Positions 1 to 9,512 of a DNA stretch of 59,435 nucleotides are shown here, piece by piece (the stretch's first letter is position 1; each line of letters starts with the position of its first letter). Source of the stretch: Chloroflexota bacterium (GTDB lineage: Bacteria > Chloroflexota > Anaerolineae > Aggregatilineales > Phototrophicaceae). The DNA lies in the NCBI GenBank assembly GCA_011525385.1, contig WTGF01000004.1:1-59435 (forward strand). The letters run 5' to 3'. Below the pieces are notes generated by a model, which searched no databases, was not told where the DNA came from, and was given only the letters and a program-made list of their open reading frames with translations. The position numbers were made by a program, and so were the translations under genes.

Positions 1-93
1 GAGTAAGCTCCTTATGTGAGAAGTTTGGCTCTTACTCTAAATTAGCACCTTCTTTTCATTCGTACTTATCAATGCTGAATCAGTAGCGGACAA

Positions 94-660
94 GCCTTAA
101 AAGGGCGACAATGGCTGAGGGACAAAGTTGGACGCCCAGCCAAGTTCAGTGATAGTGAGGTGATGACCTTGATGCTGGCATAAGAATTTCTGCCTTTTCC
201 ATCCGAGTCCCAGTAGTTGAGTTATATCCGCGCCAATCATTATGCCTTGTTCCCCAAACTCTTGAGCCAAAATCAATTCAATCGCCGCGCGCGTGGTTTG
301 TGTTATCGAGTCGAAAAGATGCGCCGGGATTGGCTGCTGGAATTGGGAGTAGCGCAAACGGGGATTTACCTGATAGATACCAAACCCTTGCCAGTCTTGG
401 GCTATAAACGCAGTAAGCATCACAGTGATTTTCGTGGCAGCGCTGGTTATGGATACTGTGCTAGTCGCAAGTTGTACTATTTCGGTTATAAGCTGGTGAT
501 GGTAACAACGCCAGCGGGCATCCCGGTGGTATACGAACTGGTAGCCGCTCATATCGAAGAACGCAAAGCGGCTGAAACTGTGCTGGATTATCTAAGCCAG
601 TCGCTAGTGATTGGGGACAAGGGCTTTCTCGGGCAAGAGTGGCAAGCTCAAATACGGAAC
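94..660 (+). pseudogene. IS982-family transposase remnant
   Basis: Reading in one frame from about 94 gives an N-terminal stretch with RPAKFSDSEVM, typical of IS982 transposases. Two in-frame stops follow (TAA at 181, TAG at 214), and then a long piece containing LIDTKPLPV and, further on, VIGDKGF, which match the first two catalytic Asp blocks of the DDE fold. Homology stops at about 660, before the last catalytic block, and the frame runs into unrelated sequence ending at 711. The two nonsense codons and the missing C-terminus make it inactive. It marks past insertion next to the phosphonate genes. No inverted repeats could be paired inside the window. Confidence 0.75.
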
Positions 661-754
661 GTTATTTTTCTGATAAATGGACATATTGACTATTCAGTCG
701 TATTTGCTTAGATTTTGTACAAAGTTTATTTGATTTCATATCTGGAGTCGCGCA

Positions 755-1879
755 TTGGCATCTCAAGATAAACTGCTATTTACACCGGGACCTTTGACAA
801 CAAGCGATACTGTAAAAGCGGCTTTAGTACGTGACTTGGGTTCGCGTGATACAGGCTTTATTCAAGTTGTACGCGAAATTCGGCAAATGCTACTCGATTT
901 GGGTGGTTTACAAGGCAATGAGGACTATACTGCGATTTTGATGCAAGGCAGTGGAACATTTGGTGTGGAATCAGTCATTTCTTCTGTGATTCCACAAGAA
1001 AATGGCAAGCTCCTCGTAATTATCAATGGAGCATATGGTCGGCGTATTGCTGCAATGGCAAAAACCTTGCATATTCCGACGATTGAACTAAGCTACCCTG
1101 AAAATAGCGTTCCTGACTTAACAGAAATTGAAGAGACACTCCGCTTAAATGAGGCGATTACGCATGTTGCGGCAATCCACTGCGAGACAACAACAGGTCT
1201 ACTCAATCCAATTGAAGATATAGGTAAAATTGTTGCGAAATACAATCGTGTTTACTTTGTAGATGCTATGAGTAGTTTTGGTGCTGTTCCGATTAATATA
1301 GTCGATTCACAAATTTGTTTTCTAGTATCTTCATCGAATAAATGTATTGAAGGTCTTCCGGGTTTTTCCTTTGCAATTGCTCACAAAGAAACTTTTCTGC
1401 AAACAAAAGGTTATGCACGCAGTATGAGCCTTGATTTATTGGCACAATGGCAAGGTTTAGAGAAAAATGGGCAATTTCGCTTCACCCCCCCTGTTCAAGT
1501 GCTGTTAGCATTCCATCAAGCACTAGTCGAAATACAAGAAGAAGGCGGTGTTGAAGGGCGTGGTAAACGTTATGCTGAAAACAACAAAATCATCATTGAA
1601 GGTATGAAAAAACTTGGCCTAGAACCTTATCTTGATAAAGACACCCAGAGCTATATCATCACGACCTTCCTTTATCCTGAGCATCCTAATTTCAATTTTG
1701 AGACCTTTTACAACAGCTTAAGCGATAAAGGCTTTGTTATTTATCCGGGTAAATTGATTCAGGCAGATTGTTTCCGTATCGGTAATATCGGGCGAATGAA
1801 TGCCTCACATATGCACGGTTTGTTAGATGCAGTAGCGGCAACATTCGATGAAATGGAAATCGAATTAGTAAAGGAATAG
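755..1879 (+). CDS. phnW: 2-aminoethylphosphonate--pyruvate aminotransferase
   Basis: PhnW transfers the amino group of 2-aminoethylphosphonate to pyruvate, giving phosphonoacetaldehyde and alanine, the first step of AEP catabolism in the cytoplasm. The 374-aa product has the usual family length and the class V aminotransferase layout: LLFTPGPL near the N-terminus, QGSGTFGVE in the PLP region, and VSSSNKCIEG (about residues 189-198), where the Lys should bind PLP. The start is TTG at 755 with GGAG at 743-746; an in-frame stop at 731 rules out a much longer protein. The gene is visibly AT-richer than phnA and phnY downstream, so it probably has another origin. It is followed after 17 bp by the broken pbfA. 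Confidence 0.9.
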   Translation: MASQDKLLFTPGPLTTSDTVKAALVRDLGSRDTGFIQVVREIRQMLLDLGGLQGNEDYTAILMQGSGTFGVESVISSVIPQENGKLLVIINGAYGRRIAAMAKTLHIPTIELSYPENSVPDLTEIEETLRLNEAITHVAAIHCETTTGLLNPIEDIGKIVAKYNRVYFVDAMSSFGAVPINIVDSQICFLVSSSNKCIEGLPGFSFAIAHKETFLQTKGYARSMSLDLLAQWQGLEKNGQFRFTPPVQVLLAFHQALVEIQEEGGVEGRGKRYAENNKIIIEGMKKLGLEPYLDKDTQSYIITTFLYPEHPNFNFETFYNSLSDKGFVIYPGKLIQADCFRIGNIGRMNASHMHGLLDAVAATFDEMEIELVKE

Positions 1880-1896
1880 ATATTTAGGCGAAGATT

Positions 1897-2555
1897 ATGT
1901 CCAGTACAATGAATCGCAAAATTGCCCAATCCGAAGGAGATGTCAACACCGCTCCAGCACGGCAAAAATGGCAAGCAGAAAACCTCAATGACCATACACG
2001 ACAATTGCTTGAGGAAGATGCCAAATATTTCTTGCACCAATCCTTATCTACTCCTTGCTTGAATGCACTTAAATCTGCTGAGGGCGCTTATATTCAAGAT
2101 GTTGAGGGACGACGCTATCTCGATTTTCATGGCAATCAAGTTCATGCAGTTGGTTTGGGTAATGAACTGTGATTGAAACGATTAAAAACAGCTTGATGAA
2201 CTCGCATTTAGCACTCGTCGTTATACTAACAAAGTTGCGGTTGAATTTGCTAAAAGAATAATGTCTTTGACCCCCGAAGGCATGAACAGAATTTTGCTTG
2301 CGCCCGGCGGAACAAATGCAATCAGTATGGCAGTTCAACTAGAACGATTGGTGACAGGTCGCCATAAAACAATTTCGATGTGGGATGCTTTTCATGGTGG
2401 CACAATGGATGTGATGTCGCTCAGTGGTGGGCAACTTTTCCGTGAGGGAGTAGGACCACTGATGTCCGGCGCACAACAAGTTCCACCGCCCGATGGCCAT
2501 CGTTGTATGTGGGATTGTCATGACCATGGCGGATGTAATCTCAAATGTGCTAGTT
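1897..2555 (+). pseudogene. pbfA: Broken class III aminotransferase-fold gene, PbfA-like
   Basis: The N-terminal part (1897-2172) and the middle part (2261 onward) are pieces of one class III aminotransferase-fold protein. The context and motifs such as SMWDAFHGGTMDVMSLSGG fit PbfA, the PLP-dependent lyase that turns (R)-1-hydroxy-2-aminoethylphosphonate into phosphonoacetaldehyde. Two frame changes are needed: near 2168, just after GLGNEL, and near 2188 in an A run. Homology ends near CASYF at about 2555, so the C-terminal half with the PLP lysine is lost. A sharp change to GC-rich sequence follows, suggesting a recombination junction. The frame changes could be sequencing error; the missing half cannot. 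Confidence 0.75.
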
Positions 2556-2666
2556 ACTTTCCTTACGGCCAGAGGGGCCAGGGCTGCGCTGGCCGAAACA
2601 GTTCTATCTGACCAATAGAAACTCTCTCCTTACTTGCGACTTACCTAGACGCGAAGGAAACGTTTC

Positions 2667-3914
2667 ATGCCAATCTCATCTTCTGTTGAGGCCAATAATC
2701 GAACCTATGCCGCACTGCGGACCTGTGCCGTGGTCATCTGCCTCGATGGGTGCGAGCCTGCCTATCTTGATGTTACGATTGCCGACGGACGAATGCCGAA
2801 TGTCGCTAGAATGCGCGCGAAAGGCACTGACCGGATTGCGCATTCGGTGATCCCATCATTTACCAATCCAAACAACATGTCGATTGCCACCGGTCGCCCG
2901 CCGAGCGTGCATGGCATTTGCGGCAACTACCTCTATGAACCGGAAACTGGCCAAGAAGTGATGATGAACGACGTCAGGTTTCTACGTGCCCCGACATTGT
3001 TTTCGAAATATTATAAGGTAGGGGCACGCGTCGCTGTCGTCACTGCAAAGGATAAGCTCCGCGCCCTCTTGGGAGCCGGTCTCTCATTTGATGAAGATCG
3101 AGCAATCTGCTTTTCATCTGAACGCGCGGATATCGCCACCAAAGCAGCCAATGGGATCGATGACGCCAGTGCCTGGCTCGGGCGTCCAGTGCCGGAAGTC
3201 TATTCAGGCGATCTATCGGAATTTGTTTTGGCAGCTGGTGTGAAGCTGCTCAAAGAGTGGACGCCGGATCTGATGTATCTGTCAACGACCGATTATATTC
3301 AGCATAAATTCGCTCCCGAAGAGCAAGGCGCTAAGAATTTTTATACCATGATCGATGGTTATGTCGGTCAACTAGACGCGATGGGCGCAGCGCTTGTTCT
3401 GACCGCGGATCACGGGATGAAGCCAAAGCATGACACCAATGGCACTCCAGCAGTGGTCTATATCCAGGATCTTCTTGATGAGTGGGTTGGCGCTGCCAAC
3501 GCGCGCGTCATCTTACCCATCACCGATCCGTACGTCGTGCATCACGGTGCACTTGGGTCCTTCGCCACCGCATATCTTCCAGATGGTGCTGATGTGGCAA
3601 GCATCATCGCGCGTCTTGCAGCTATTGATGGCATCATGGTTGTGATCGACCGTGAAGAGGCGGTGCGCCGATTTGAATTGCCTGCCGACCGTATCGGCGA
3701 TATTGTCATTATCTCAGATGAAAACATGACTATTGGCACCTCTGAAGAGCGGCATGATCTGGCGGCGCTAAAAGAACCGTTGCGCAGTCATGGTGGACTG
3801 ACCGAGCAAGAGGTGCCTTTCATCGTCAACCGCCAGATTGATTTGCCGTCTGCACCCGAGCTGCGCAATTTTGACGCGTTTTATTATGCGGCGCAAGCCG
3901 CTGGGCAGCAGTAA
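2667..3914 (+). CDS. phnA: Phosphonoacetate hydrolase
   Basis: PhnA hydrolyses phosphonoacetate to acetate and phosphate, the last step of the PhnW-PhnY-PhnA pathway. The 415-aa product is an alkaline-phosphatase-superfamily enzyme. VVICLDGCEPAY (about residues 19-30) supplies the first metal Asp, SFTNPNNMSIATG (about 64-76) the nucleophilic Thr, STTDYIQHKFAP a further metal block, and VLTADHGM the Asp-His pair; RSHGG near the end supplies the last His. The start ATG at 2667 follows AAGGAAA. The gene is GC-richer than phnW and lies 39 bp before phnY, so these two probably form one transcript. Confidence 0.93.
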   Translation: MPISSSVEANNRTYAALRTCAVVICLDGCEPAYLDVTIADGRMPNVARMRAKGTDRIAHSVIPSFTNPNNMSIATGRPPSVHGICGNYLYEPETGQEVMMNDVRFLRAPTLFSKYYKVGARVAVVTAKDKLRALLGAGLSFDEDRAICFSSERADIATKAANGIDDASAWLGRPVPEVYSGDLSEFVLAAGVKLLKEWTPDLMYLSTTDYIQHKFAPEEQGAKNFYTMIDGYVGQLDAMGAALVLTADHGMKPKHDTNGTPAVVYIQDLLDEWVGAANARVILPITDPYVVHHGALGSFATAYLPDGADVASIIARLAAIDGIMVVIDREEAVRRFELPADRIGDIVIISDENMTIGTSEERHDLAALKEPLRSHGGLTEQEVPFIVNRQIDLPSAPELRNFDAFYYAAQAAGQQ

Positions 3915-3953
3915 TCAGTAATATTGAATATTAAATTCGCTAGGAGTTTTCAT

Positions 3954-5402
3954 ATGTCAGAGCAAAAAATCCGCCGTGAAGCCATGCGCATTGGTGGGGA
4001 GAAGGTCTATGCCGACGCTGTTGTTGAGGTTGAGTATCCGCGAACCCGTGAGGTGATTGCTACGGTTCCGGCTGGCACGGCGGAACATGCCCACCGTGCC
4101 TTTGAGATTGCCGCCGCGTATCAGCCCAAGCTCACGCGGTATGAACGTCAACAGATCCTCTTTCGCGCGGCCGCACTGATCCAGGACCGTCGGGAAGAGA
4201 TCGCTCACTGGCTGACGCTTGAACTGGGCATCTGCAAGCAACACTCTCTCTATGAAACCGGCCGCTCCTACGATGTGTTCACGCTGGCGGGCCAACTTGC
4301 CATTCAGGATGATGGGCAGATCTTTTCATGTGATCTGACGCCACATGGCAAAAGTCGCAAGATCTTCACCAAACGTGAACCGGTCCGCGCCATTTCCGCG
4401 ATCACGCCCTTTAACCACCCGCTCAACATGGTGGCGCATAAAGTCGCTCCGGCGATTGCCACCAATAACTGCATGGTCTGCAAGCCGACCGAACTGACCC
4501 CGTTAACCGCTATCACGCTGGCCGACATTCTCTTTGAGGCCGGCCTGCCGCCTGAGATGTTCCAGATTGTCACCGGCTGGCCCCAGGATATCGGCGACGA
4601 AATGGTCACCAATCCAAACATCGACATCGTCACCTTTACTGGCGGTGTTCCTGTTGGCAAGATGATTGCGGAAAAAGCGGGCTACAAGCGCACTGCGTTA
4701 GAGCTAGGTGGGAATTCTGCGCTGATCATTCTGAATGATCTGAGTGGTGAAGATCTCGACAAGGCCGCTACCATTGCGGTCGCCGGTGCGACCGGCAATT
4801 CGGGGCAGCGCTGCACCGCAGTCAAACGCATTCTGATTCAGGAAAGCGTTGCCGATGCAATTGTTCCGCTGATCCTCGAAAAGGCCAAGACCATCCGCTT
4901 TGGCGACCCCATGGACCCAGAGACTCAGCTTGGCTGTGTAATCAGTGCCAAAGCTGCCGAATTGTTTGAAAGCCGCGTATTTGACGCTGAAAAGCTGGGC
5001 GCGAAAATTCTCTACCACCCCGGTCGGGACGGCGCGCTGCTGCCGCCGATTGTGGTTGATCACGTTCCCCATAACTGTGAACTAGTGATCGAGGAGACCT
5101 TTGGCCCGGTGGTGCCGATTGTACGCGTTCCGGATGATGACGCGGCGGTAATGGAGATTTCGAACGGCACCCAGTTCGGTCTCTCCGCGGGCGTCTGCAC
5201 CAATGATCTGATTCGTGCCACTAACTATATCGAAGGGCTCAATGTCGGTACGGTGAATATCTGGGAGCAGCCGGGTTACCGCATAGAAATGTCGCCCTTT
5301 GGCGGCATCAAAGATTCGGGCAATGGCGTCAAGGAAGGGGTGCTGGAGGCAATGAAATTCTTTACCAATGTAAAAACTTATTCGCTGCCCTGGCCAGCTT
5401 AG
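3954..5402 (+). CDS. phnY: Phosphonoacetaldehyde dehydrogenase
   Basis: PhnY oxidises phosphonoacetaldehyde to phosphonoacetate with NAD+, feeding PhnA. It is a 482-aa aldehyde dehydrogenase with [14 protein letters not shown] (cofactor region), [17 protein letters not shown] carrying the general-base Glu, and [11 protein letters not shown] carrying the catalytic Cys; [10 protein letters not shown] lies near the C-terminus. ATG at 3954 is preferred because AGGAG lies at 3942-3946; an in-frame TTG at 3924 has no comparable site. The last 169 bp of the gene plus 38 bp downstream are duplicated at 7531-7737. Assignment to phosphonoacetaldehyde rests largely on phnA next door, since ALDH paralogues look alike. 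Confidence 0.9.
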   Translation: MSEQKIRREAMRIGGEKVYADAVVEVEYPRTREVIATVPAGTAEHAHRAFEIAAAYQPKLTRYERQQILFRAAALIQDRREEIAHWLTLELGICKQHSLYETGRSYDVFTLAGQLAIQDDGQIFSCDLTPHGKSRKIFTKREPVRAISAITPFNHPLNMVAHKVAPAIATNNCMVCKPTELTPLTAITLADILFEAGLPPEMFQIVTGWPQDIGDEMVTNPNIDIVTFTGGVPVGKMIAEKAGYKRTALELGGNSALIILNDLSGEDLDKAATIAVAGATGNSGQRCTAVKRILIQESVADAIVPLILEKAKTIRFGDPMDPETQLGCVISAKAAELFESRVFDAEKLGAKILYHPGRDGALLPPIVVDHVPHNCELVIEETFGPVVPIVRVPDDDAAVMEISNGTQFGLSAGVCTNDLIRATNYIEGLNVGTVNIWEQPGYRIEMSPFGGIKDSGNGVKEGVLEAMKFFTNVKTYSLPWPA

Positions 5403-5440
5403 GGTCACGCAGGAGCTTAACCCGGTCCAGCCCCTAACAT
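5234..5440 (+). repeat. 207-bp direct repeat, copy 1 (phnY 3' end)
   Basis: This stretch, the last codons of phnY plus 38 bp after its stop, recurs at 7531-7737 with the same length, no indels and only about ten substitutions. Here it sits in an intact gene, so this is the parental copy or the one kept in context. Confidence 0.9.
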
Positions 5441-5882
5441 ACGTCTGATGTGAAATTGAGTTGCCAAAAACGGGCTGATCTCCAAAATGGCAAGTATCGA
5501 ACCAACCATGTGGAGAGCCAGCCCGATGAACAGTATAGAGGTTGAAACATTGTTTCCCATCCTCGCTCAAGCAACTTCACATAGAGCGTCAAAAAAGAAT
5601 CGCATTAAGGAAACTTTATGAATGGCTGCCCATCCTGAAAGCGCTCAAAGAGATCAATTTTGATCGTGTGGCTCTGTTTGAACCTTCTGGTATTTTGCCC
5701 GATATGCAGGCGGAGGGCCTCAAGCGTATCAAGGCAGGATTTGAACGCATGGCGCAGGAATTCGCCGCTGTTTAAGTAATACCAACTGGAAAATCACCCG
5801 CGTATATTATTTTGAGTTATTTGCGTGACACTTGACCTCAAAGGGTAGTTTCAAGGTTTAGCCGAGTCTTTTGGGAAGTTAG
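5403..5882 (+). other. Intergenic stretch with gene scraps and a stem-loop
   Basis: No intact gene is seen. Imperfect inverted arms starting CGGGCTGATCTCCA (about 5470) and ending TGGAGAGCCAGCCCG (about 5525) flank about 30 bases, directly before a 31-codon ORF from ATG 5527. This resembles the end of an insertion sequence with the start of its transposase, but I cannot name it. A second frame, from about 5626 to 5775, encodes a C-terminal-looking piece containing INFDRVALFEPSGILPDM that I do not recognise. Both look like debris between phnY and the alcohol dehydrogenase. Confidence 0.4.
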
Positions 5883-5888
5883 TATAAT
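5883..5888 (+). promoter_or_regulatory. -10 box for the alcohol dehydrogenase
   Basis: A perfect TATAAT lies 38 bp before the ATG at 5927. No good -35 hexamer is found at 16-18 bp spacing, so strength is uncertain. Confidence 0.45.
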
Positions 5889-5926
5889 TGACACAGCATG
5901 TGAGGCAAAATAGAAGAGGATACACG

Positions 5927-6997
5927 ATGGTACGTTCTGCAATCTTTATCGAACCGAATCAACCCCTGCAGATTCGTGAATACCCTACGCCATCGCTTGA
6001 GAGTGGTGCTATTCTGGCTAAGGTGCGGCTGGCGACAATCTGCGGATCAGATTTGCACACGTTTCTTGGCAGGCGTGGCGCTGACGCGCCAAGCATACTC
6101 GGGCATGAAATCGTCGGCGAAATCGTACAAATGAGTGCCAAAACAGTAGAGGGTATAAATGGCGAAACACTGTCTATCGGTGACCGTATTACGTGGGTGT
6201 TAACCACTTCCTGTGGCGATTGCGAATTTTGTGTTGAACGTGATCTCAGCCAAAAATGCATTCATAGTTTCAAATATGGTCATGCCAATTCAGAAGCACG
6301 TCCCCATCTCAATGGTGGCTTCGCACAACACCTTTATCTACGCCCGGGATCAACAATTTTGCGATTACCGGACAACATAACTGATGCGGAAGCCGCCCCC
6401 ATAAACTGTGCTTTGGCGACAATCATGCAAGCAGTGGATCGGATACAACTTAAGAACGGTGAACGTGCCTTAGTACAGGGTGCGGGTATGCTTGGTATTT
6501 ATGCCTGTGCTGTCCTGAGTAAAGCCGGGTGTTCAGATATTATCGTTACAGATTTCAACACCAAACGACTAGCCATCGCTGAGAAATTTGGAGCGACCCG
6601 GACGATTGCTCTGCAAGAAGCAGACCTTGTAGCACTAGCTGATGAATTGAAAGTCGATATTGTGATAGAAGTTTGTGGTGTCCCCTCTTGTGTCGCATTC
6701 GGAATTGATGCGCTACAAATTGGTGGACGCTATATCCTTGCAGGACTTGTCTACCCTGATGCAAATTTCACTGTTGATGGCGCGAAAATTGTGCGAAAGA
6801 TGCTAACGCTTCATGGGATTCACAATTATCAACCTAAACATCTATTACAGGCAGTTGACTTCGTATCGCGGTATCGTCTCGAATTTCCTTTTGAAGAGTT
6901 GGTCTCAGAATACTATTCATTGGATGAAATCAATACAGCCTTTGCTGTTGCACAATCTGGCAAAGTGATCCGGGTCGCAATCAAGCCCAATAGTTGA
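5927..6997 (+). CDS. Zinc-dependent alcohol dehydrogenase, phosphonate-associated
   Basis: A 356-aa medium-chain dehydrogenase/reductase. ICGSDLHTF and LGHEIVGE carry the catalytic zinc ligands, a C-x2-C-x2-C-x7-C block (CGDCEFCVERDLSQKC) binds structural zinc, and VQGAGMLGIYA is the nucleotide-binding turn. It resembles the putative phosphonate-catabolism-associated dehydrogenases often found beside phnW and phnA; its substrate is not known from the sequence. ATG at 5927 is chosen because GAAGAGGA precedes it by about 6 bp; the in-frame upstream start at 5888 overlaps the -10 box. The gene is AT-richer than phnY, like phnW. Confidence 0.8.
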   Translation: MVRSAIFIEPNQPLQIREYPTPSLESGAILAKVRLATICGSDLHTFLGRRGADAPSILGHEIVGEIVQMSAKTVEGINGETLSIGDRITWVLTTSCGDCEFCVERDLSQKCIHSFKYGHANSEARPHLNGGFAQHLYLRPGSTILRLPDNITDAEAAPINCALATIMQAVDRIQLKNGERALVQGAGMLGIYACAVLSKAGCSDIIVTDFNTKRLAIAEKFGATRTIALQEADLVALADELKVDIVIEVCGVPSCVAFGIDALQIGGRYILAGLVYPDANFTVDGAKIVRKMLTLHGIHNYQPKHLLQAVDFVSRYRLEFPFEELVSEYYSLDEINTAFAVAQSGKVIRVAIKPNS

Positions 6998-7095
6998 GGT
7001 ATGGTTATCAATTAATATAAGGTCGGACCGCCCGTGGACAGAAGTAGATTTCCTAGTTTGACGGTCTGGAGTTAAAGATCAGCGGTAGCGCACAT

Positions 7096-7540
7096 TTAGA
7101 CTGCTGCGGGGCCGCTCAGGTCAAGTTCTTCGGCGAAGTGGCAGGCGGCAAACTGACCTGCGGCATGTTCTTGCCACTCGGGCACAGTGGTCCGACAAAT
7201 ATCCTGGGTGAATTGGCAGCGTGTATGAAAGCGGCAGCCCGTTGGCGGATTAACCGGGTTGGGGATTTCGCCCTTCAAGGCTGATAGTTTCATCGGTTTC
7301 GTTGGGTCGGCTTTAGGGATTGCCGACATCAGCGCAGCGGTGTAGGGATGCGGCGGGTTGGAGAATATCTGCGGGGTTGATCCCAGTTCGACCAGTTGCC
7401 CGACATACATAACTGCGACCCGGTCACAAATGTGTTGAACAACCTGCAAATCGTGGGCAATGAACAAAAAGGTCAGTTGAAAGTCTTGCCGAAGCTGCTC
7501 CAGCAGATTCAAAATCTCCGCGCGAATCGCAGGGCTCAGT
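7096..7540 (-). pseudogene. C-terminal fragment of a peptide ABC transporter ATPase
   Basis: The minus strand encodes the last about 145 residues of an Opp/Dpp-type ATPase: [13 protein letters not shown], then FLFIAHDLQVV with the switch His, VMYVGQLVELG, and the oligopeptide-transporter C-terminal domain with NPPTGCRFHTRC and its cysteines. Walker A, the signature motif and Walker B are absent because the coding sequence ends where the duplicated phnY tail begins, near 7535. It has no genuine start and cannot work. Such an ATPase would normally accompany permeases like those at 57.5-59.4 kb. Confidence 0.8.
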
Positions 7541-7737
7541 GTCGGTACGGTGAACATCTGGGAGCAGCCGGGTTACCGCATAGAGATGTCGCCCTTTGGC
7601 GGCATCAAAGATTCAGGCAATGGCGTCAAGGAAGGGGTGCTGGAGGCAATGAAATTCTTTACCAACGTAAAAACTTGTTCGCTGCCCTGGCCAACTTAGG
7701 GTCACGCAGGAGCTTAACCCAGTCCAGCCCCTAACAT
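7531..7737 (+). repeat. 207-bp direct repeat, copy 2 (displaced phnY tail)
   Basis: A colinear copy of 5234-5440, joined on the left to the truncated ABC ATPase and on the right to a recombinase-associated repeat. It contains the phnY stop codon but no gene start, so it is a rearrangement scar. Confidence 0.9.
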
Positions 7738-8213
7738 GGTAAAATATGCTGACAATGCGACACTTTATTGTTTCACGTTTCCGACACCTTATAATAGACA
7801 AGACGAGTTTATCTGTGCGGTTCAGGACAGCAACTTTCTGGAAGGATTAGACGCGGTCGACAGGCCACACAGAATAGCAAGTAAAGGATAGTTTCTTTAC
7901 GAATATCGGCCGCAATCAACGGTAGCCATGACAGAGGTATTGACCACTTGCAATACCACTATCAGCTGCGGCGAACGCGCCGATTCTGACCGCCTTTTCG
8001 CACCTAATCTGTAGTGCATGTGTATAACGCTCAGCTCAAGCATCGGTGCAACTCTGCAGAAAATGCAACTCCAGGCCGGCCATCCAAACGCCTCGACGAC
8101 GCTGCTATATGCCTAACCATCCGATGCCCAGACGAGACGAGTGCGCATTACTTTCTGATTTGGATTGAAATGGTTTTCGCCGCGCCATCGAATGGCGAAC
8201 AGCCAGTCCGACT
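7738..8213. other. Gene-free stretch
   Basis: Apart from the repeat at 7757-7811 and its diverged extension, I see no credible gene, RNA or terminator. A 69-codon frame at 8014-8223 has no family features. Confidence 0.5.
7757..7811 (+). repeat. Recombinase-associated repeat, left copy
   Basis: About 50 of 55 bases match 56900-56954, next to the tyrosine recombinase. It holds CGACACTTTAT (7758-7768) and, 13 bp on, CGACACCTTAT (7782-7792). Weaker similarity continues to about 7895. The upstream inverted arm present at 56874 is missing here. Confidence 0.7.
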
Positions 8214-9509
8214 TCACGGGTGACGATCTGCAGTATAAGAGCTAATACGGCGGATTGGGCGCTTTTGCTTTGCTACCGGAAAACGTTCGGACTCCTGCAT
8301 CAAGTTCACCAGGGTCTCGGCGGCTGTCTCAGCAAAGAACCGGTCATTGATATTGCACGCCAGCTCAATGACGGGAATGTCTTGTCTAAGACTGCTCTTG
8401 ATGGCGTTGAAGCAAGCGGCGTTGGCAGCGGGGTCCCAAAATGCGCCACCTTCACTATCCAGCATCGAAACGCCCTTGAGGGGGAGGATAATAGCGACCG
8501 GCGCATTCGCTGCATTGGCAGCGGTAGCGATCATTTCACCGATGCGTTGATTCTCTTCAATGTTTGTGCGCAAAAGCGTCGCGGTTGACGCCCACTGATA
8601 TAAATTGCGTCCGCGATACTTTTCAGGAACCGATTCGAGCGCCCCGAAGTTGGTCATATCGATGCAACCAGGTACGATCACCGTTGGAATGCCAGCACGC
8701 GACGCCGCTAGACAGCGTTCCGGCCCAGCGCTGGCGCTACCGCCGCAGACCTCATCCGCCAATTCCGTTGTCGTAATATCGAGGCAGCCAGCGATATAAC
8801 CTTCGCTGATCAGGCTCTCCATGGTCTGGCCACCGATACCGGTCGCATGGAATACCAAGACTTCGAAACCATGTTTTTCGATCAGACTTCGCGCATGGTC
8901 AACGCAGGGCGTGGTATTGCCGAACATTGAAGCGGCTATTAGCGGTCTCTCGTCGGCGATCTGAGGCGCTTCTCCGCGGACCATGCCGGCGATTGCCGCC
9001 GCTGCGTTGGCGTAGACTTTGCCGCTGATCCGGTTGACGCCAGCCACATCGACGATAGAAGGCATCATAAGGATGTCCGCCGGTCCCACAAAAGCGCGCA
9101 CATCGCCGCTAGCGAGGGTTGAGACCATCAGTTTGGGCACGCCGAGTGGCAGAGCGCGCATACCGGCCGTGGCAACAGTCGTACCGCCGCTGCCGCCCAT
9201 GCCCAAGATGGCATCAAGCTTGCCCTCGTCGTACAGACGCCGCGCTATGACAGCCAGCCCATGGCCCATCACACTCAGGGCTTCCTGCCGTTGCGCGCCC
9301 CGTCGCAGATCTTCAAGGCCGACTCCTGCCGCGCTGGCGACCGCTTCGCGGCTGACATCGGGCGCGAAGCCAGGCTCGCCGAGAATGCCAACATCAATCA
9401 CCAGTGTGCGTACTCCTTGTTTTTCGATCAGCGCCTTCACCCAAGCGAACTCCACCGCTTTTGTATCGAGCGCGCCAGCAAGGACGACCGTTTTCATCGC
9501 GTCAGTCAC
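8214..9509 (-). CDS. Tm-1-like ATP-binding (UPF0261) protein
   Basis: A 431-aa protein of the UPF0261/Tm-1-like family. The N-terminal part starts with VVLAGALDTK and carries GMGGSGGTTVA (about residues 104-114), a nucleotide-binding turn. The C-terminal half contains ATGIGGQTME and TTTELADEVCGG, typical of the family. In plants the family includes the tomato Tm-1 virus-resistance protein, where this domain is fused to a TIM barrel; in bacteria the two are usually neighbouring genes, as here. The bacterial reaction is not established. It is last in a tight minus-strand operon, 3 bp after the TIM-barrel gene. Translation could begin at the Met at residue 5. Confidence 0.88.
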   Translation of the reverse strand: MTDAMKTVVLAGALDTKAVEFAWVKALIEKQGVRTLVIDVGILGEPGFAPDVSREAVASAAGVGLEDLRRGAQRQEALSVMGHGLAVIARRLYDEGKLDAILGMGGSGGTTVATAGMRALPLGVPKLMVSTLASGDVRAFVGPADILMMPSIVDVAGVNRISGKVYANAAAAIAGMVRGEAPQIADERPLIAASMFGNTTPCVDHARSLIEKHGFEVLVFHATGIGGQTMESLISEGYIAGCLDITTTELADEVCGGSASAGPERCLAASRAGIPTVIVPGCIDMTNFGALESVPEKYRGRNLYQWASTATLLRTNIEENQRIGEMIATAANAANAPVAIILPLKGVSMLDSEGGAFWDPAANAACFNAIKSSLRQDIPVIELACNINDRFFAETAAETLVNLMQESERFPVAKQKRPIRRISSYTADRHP

Positions 9510-9512
9510 GAT

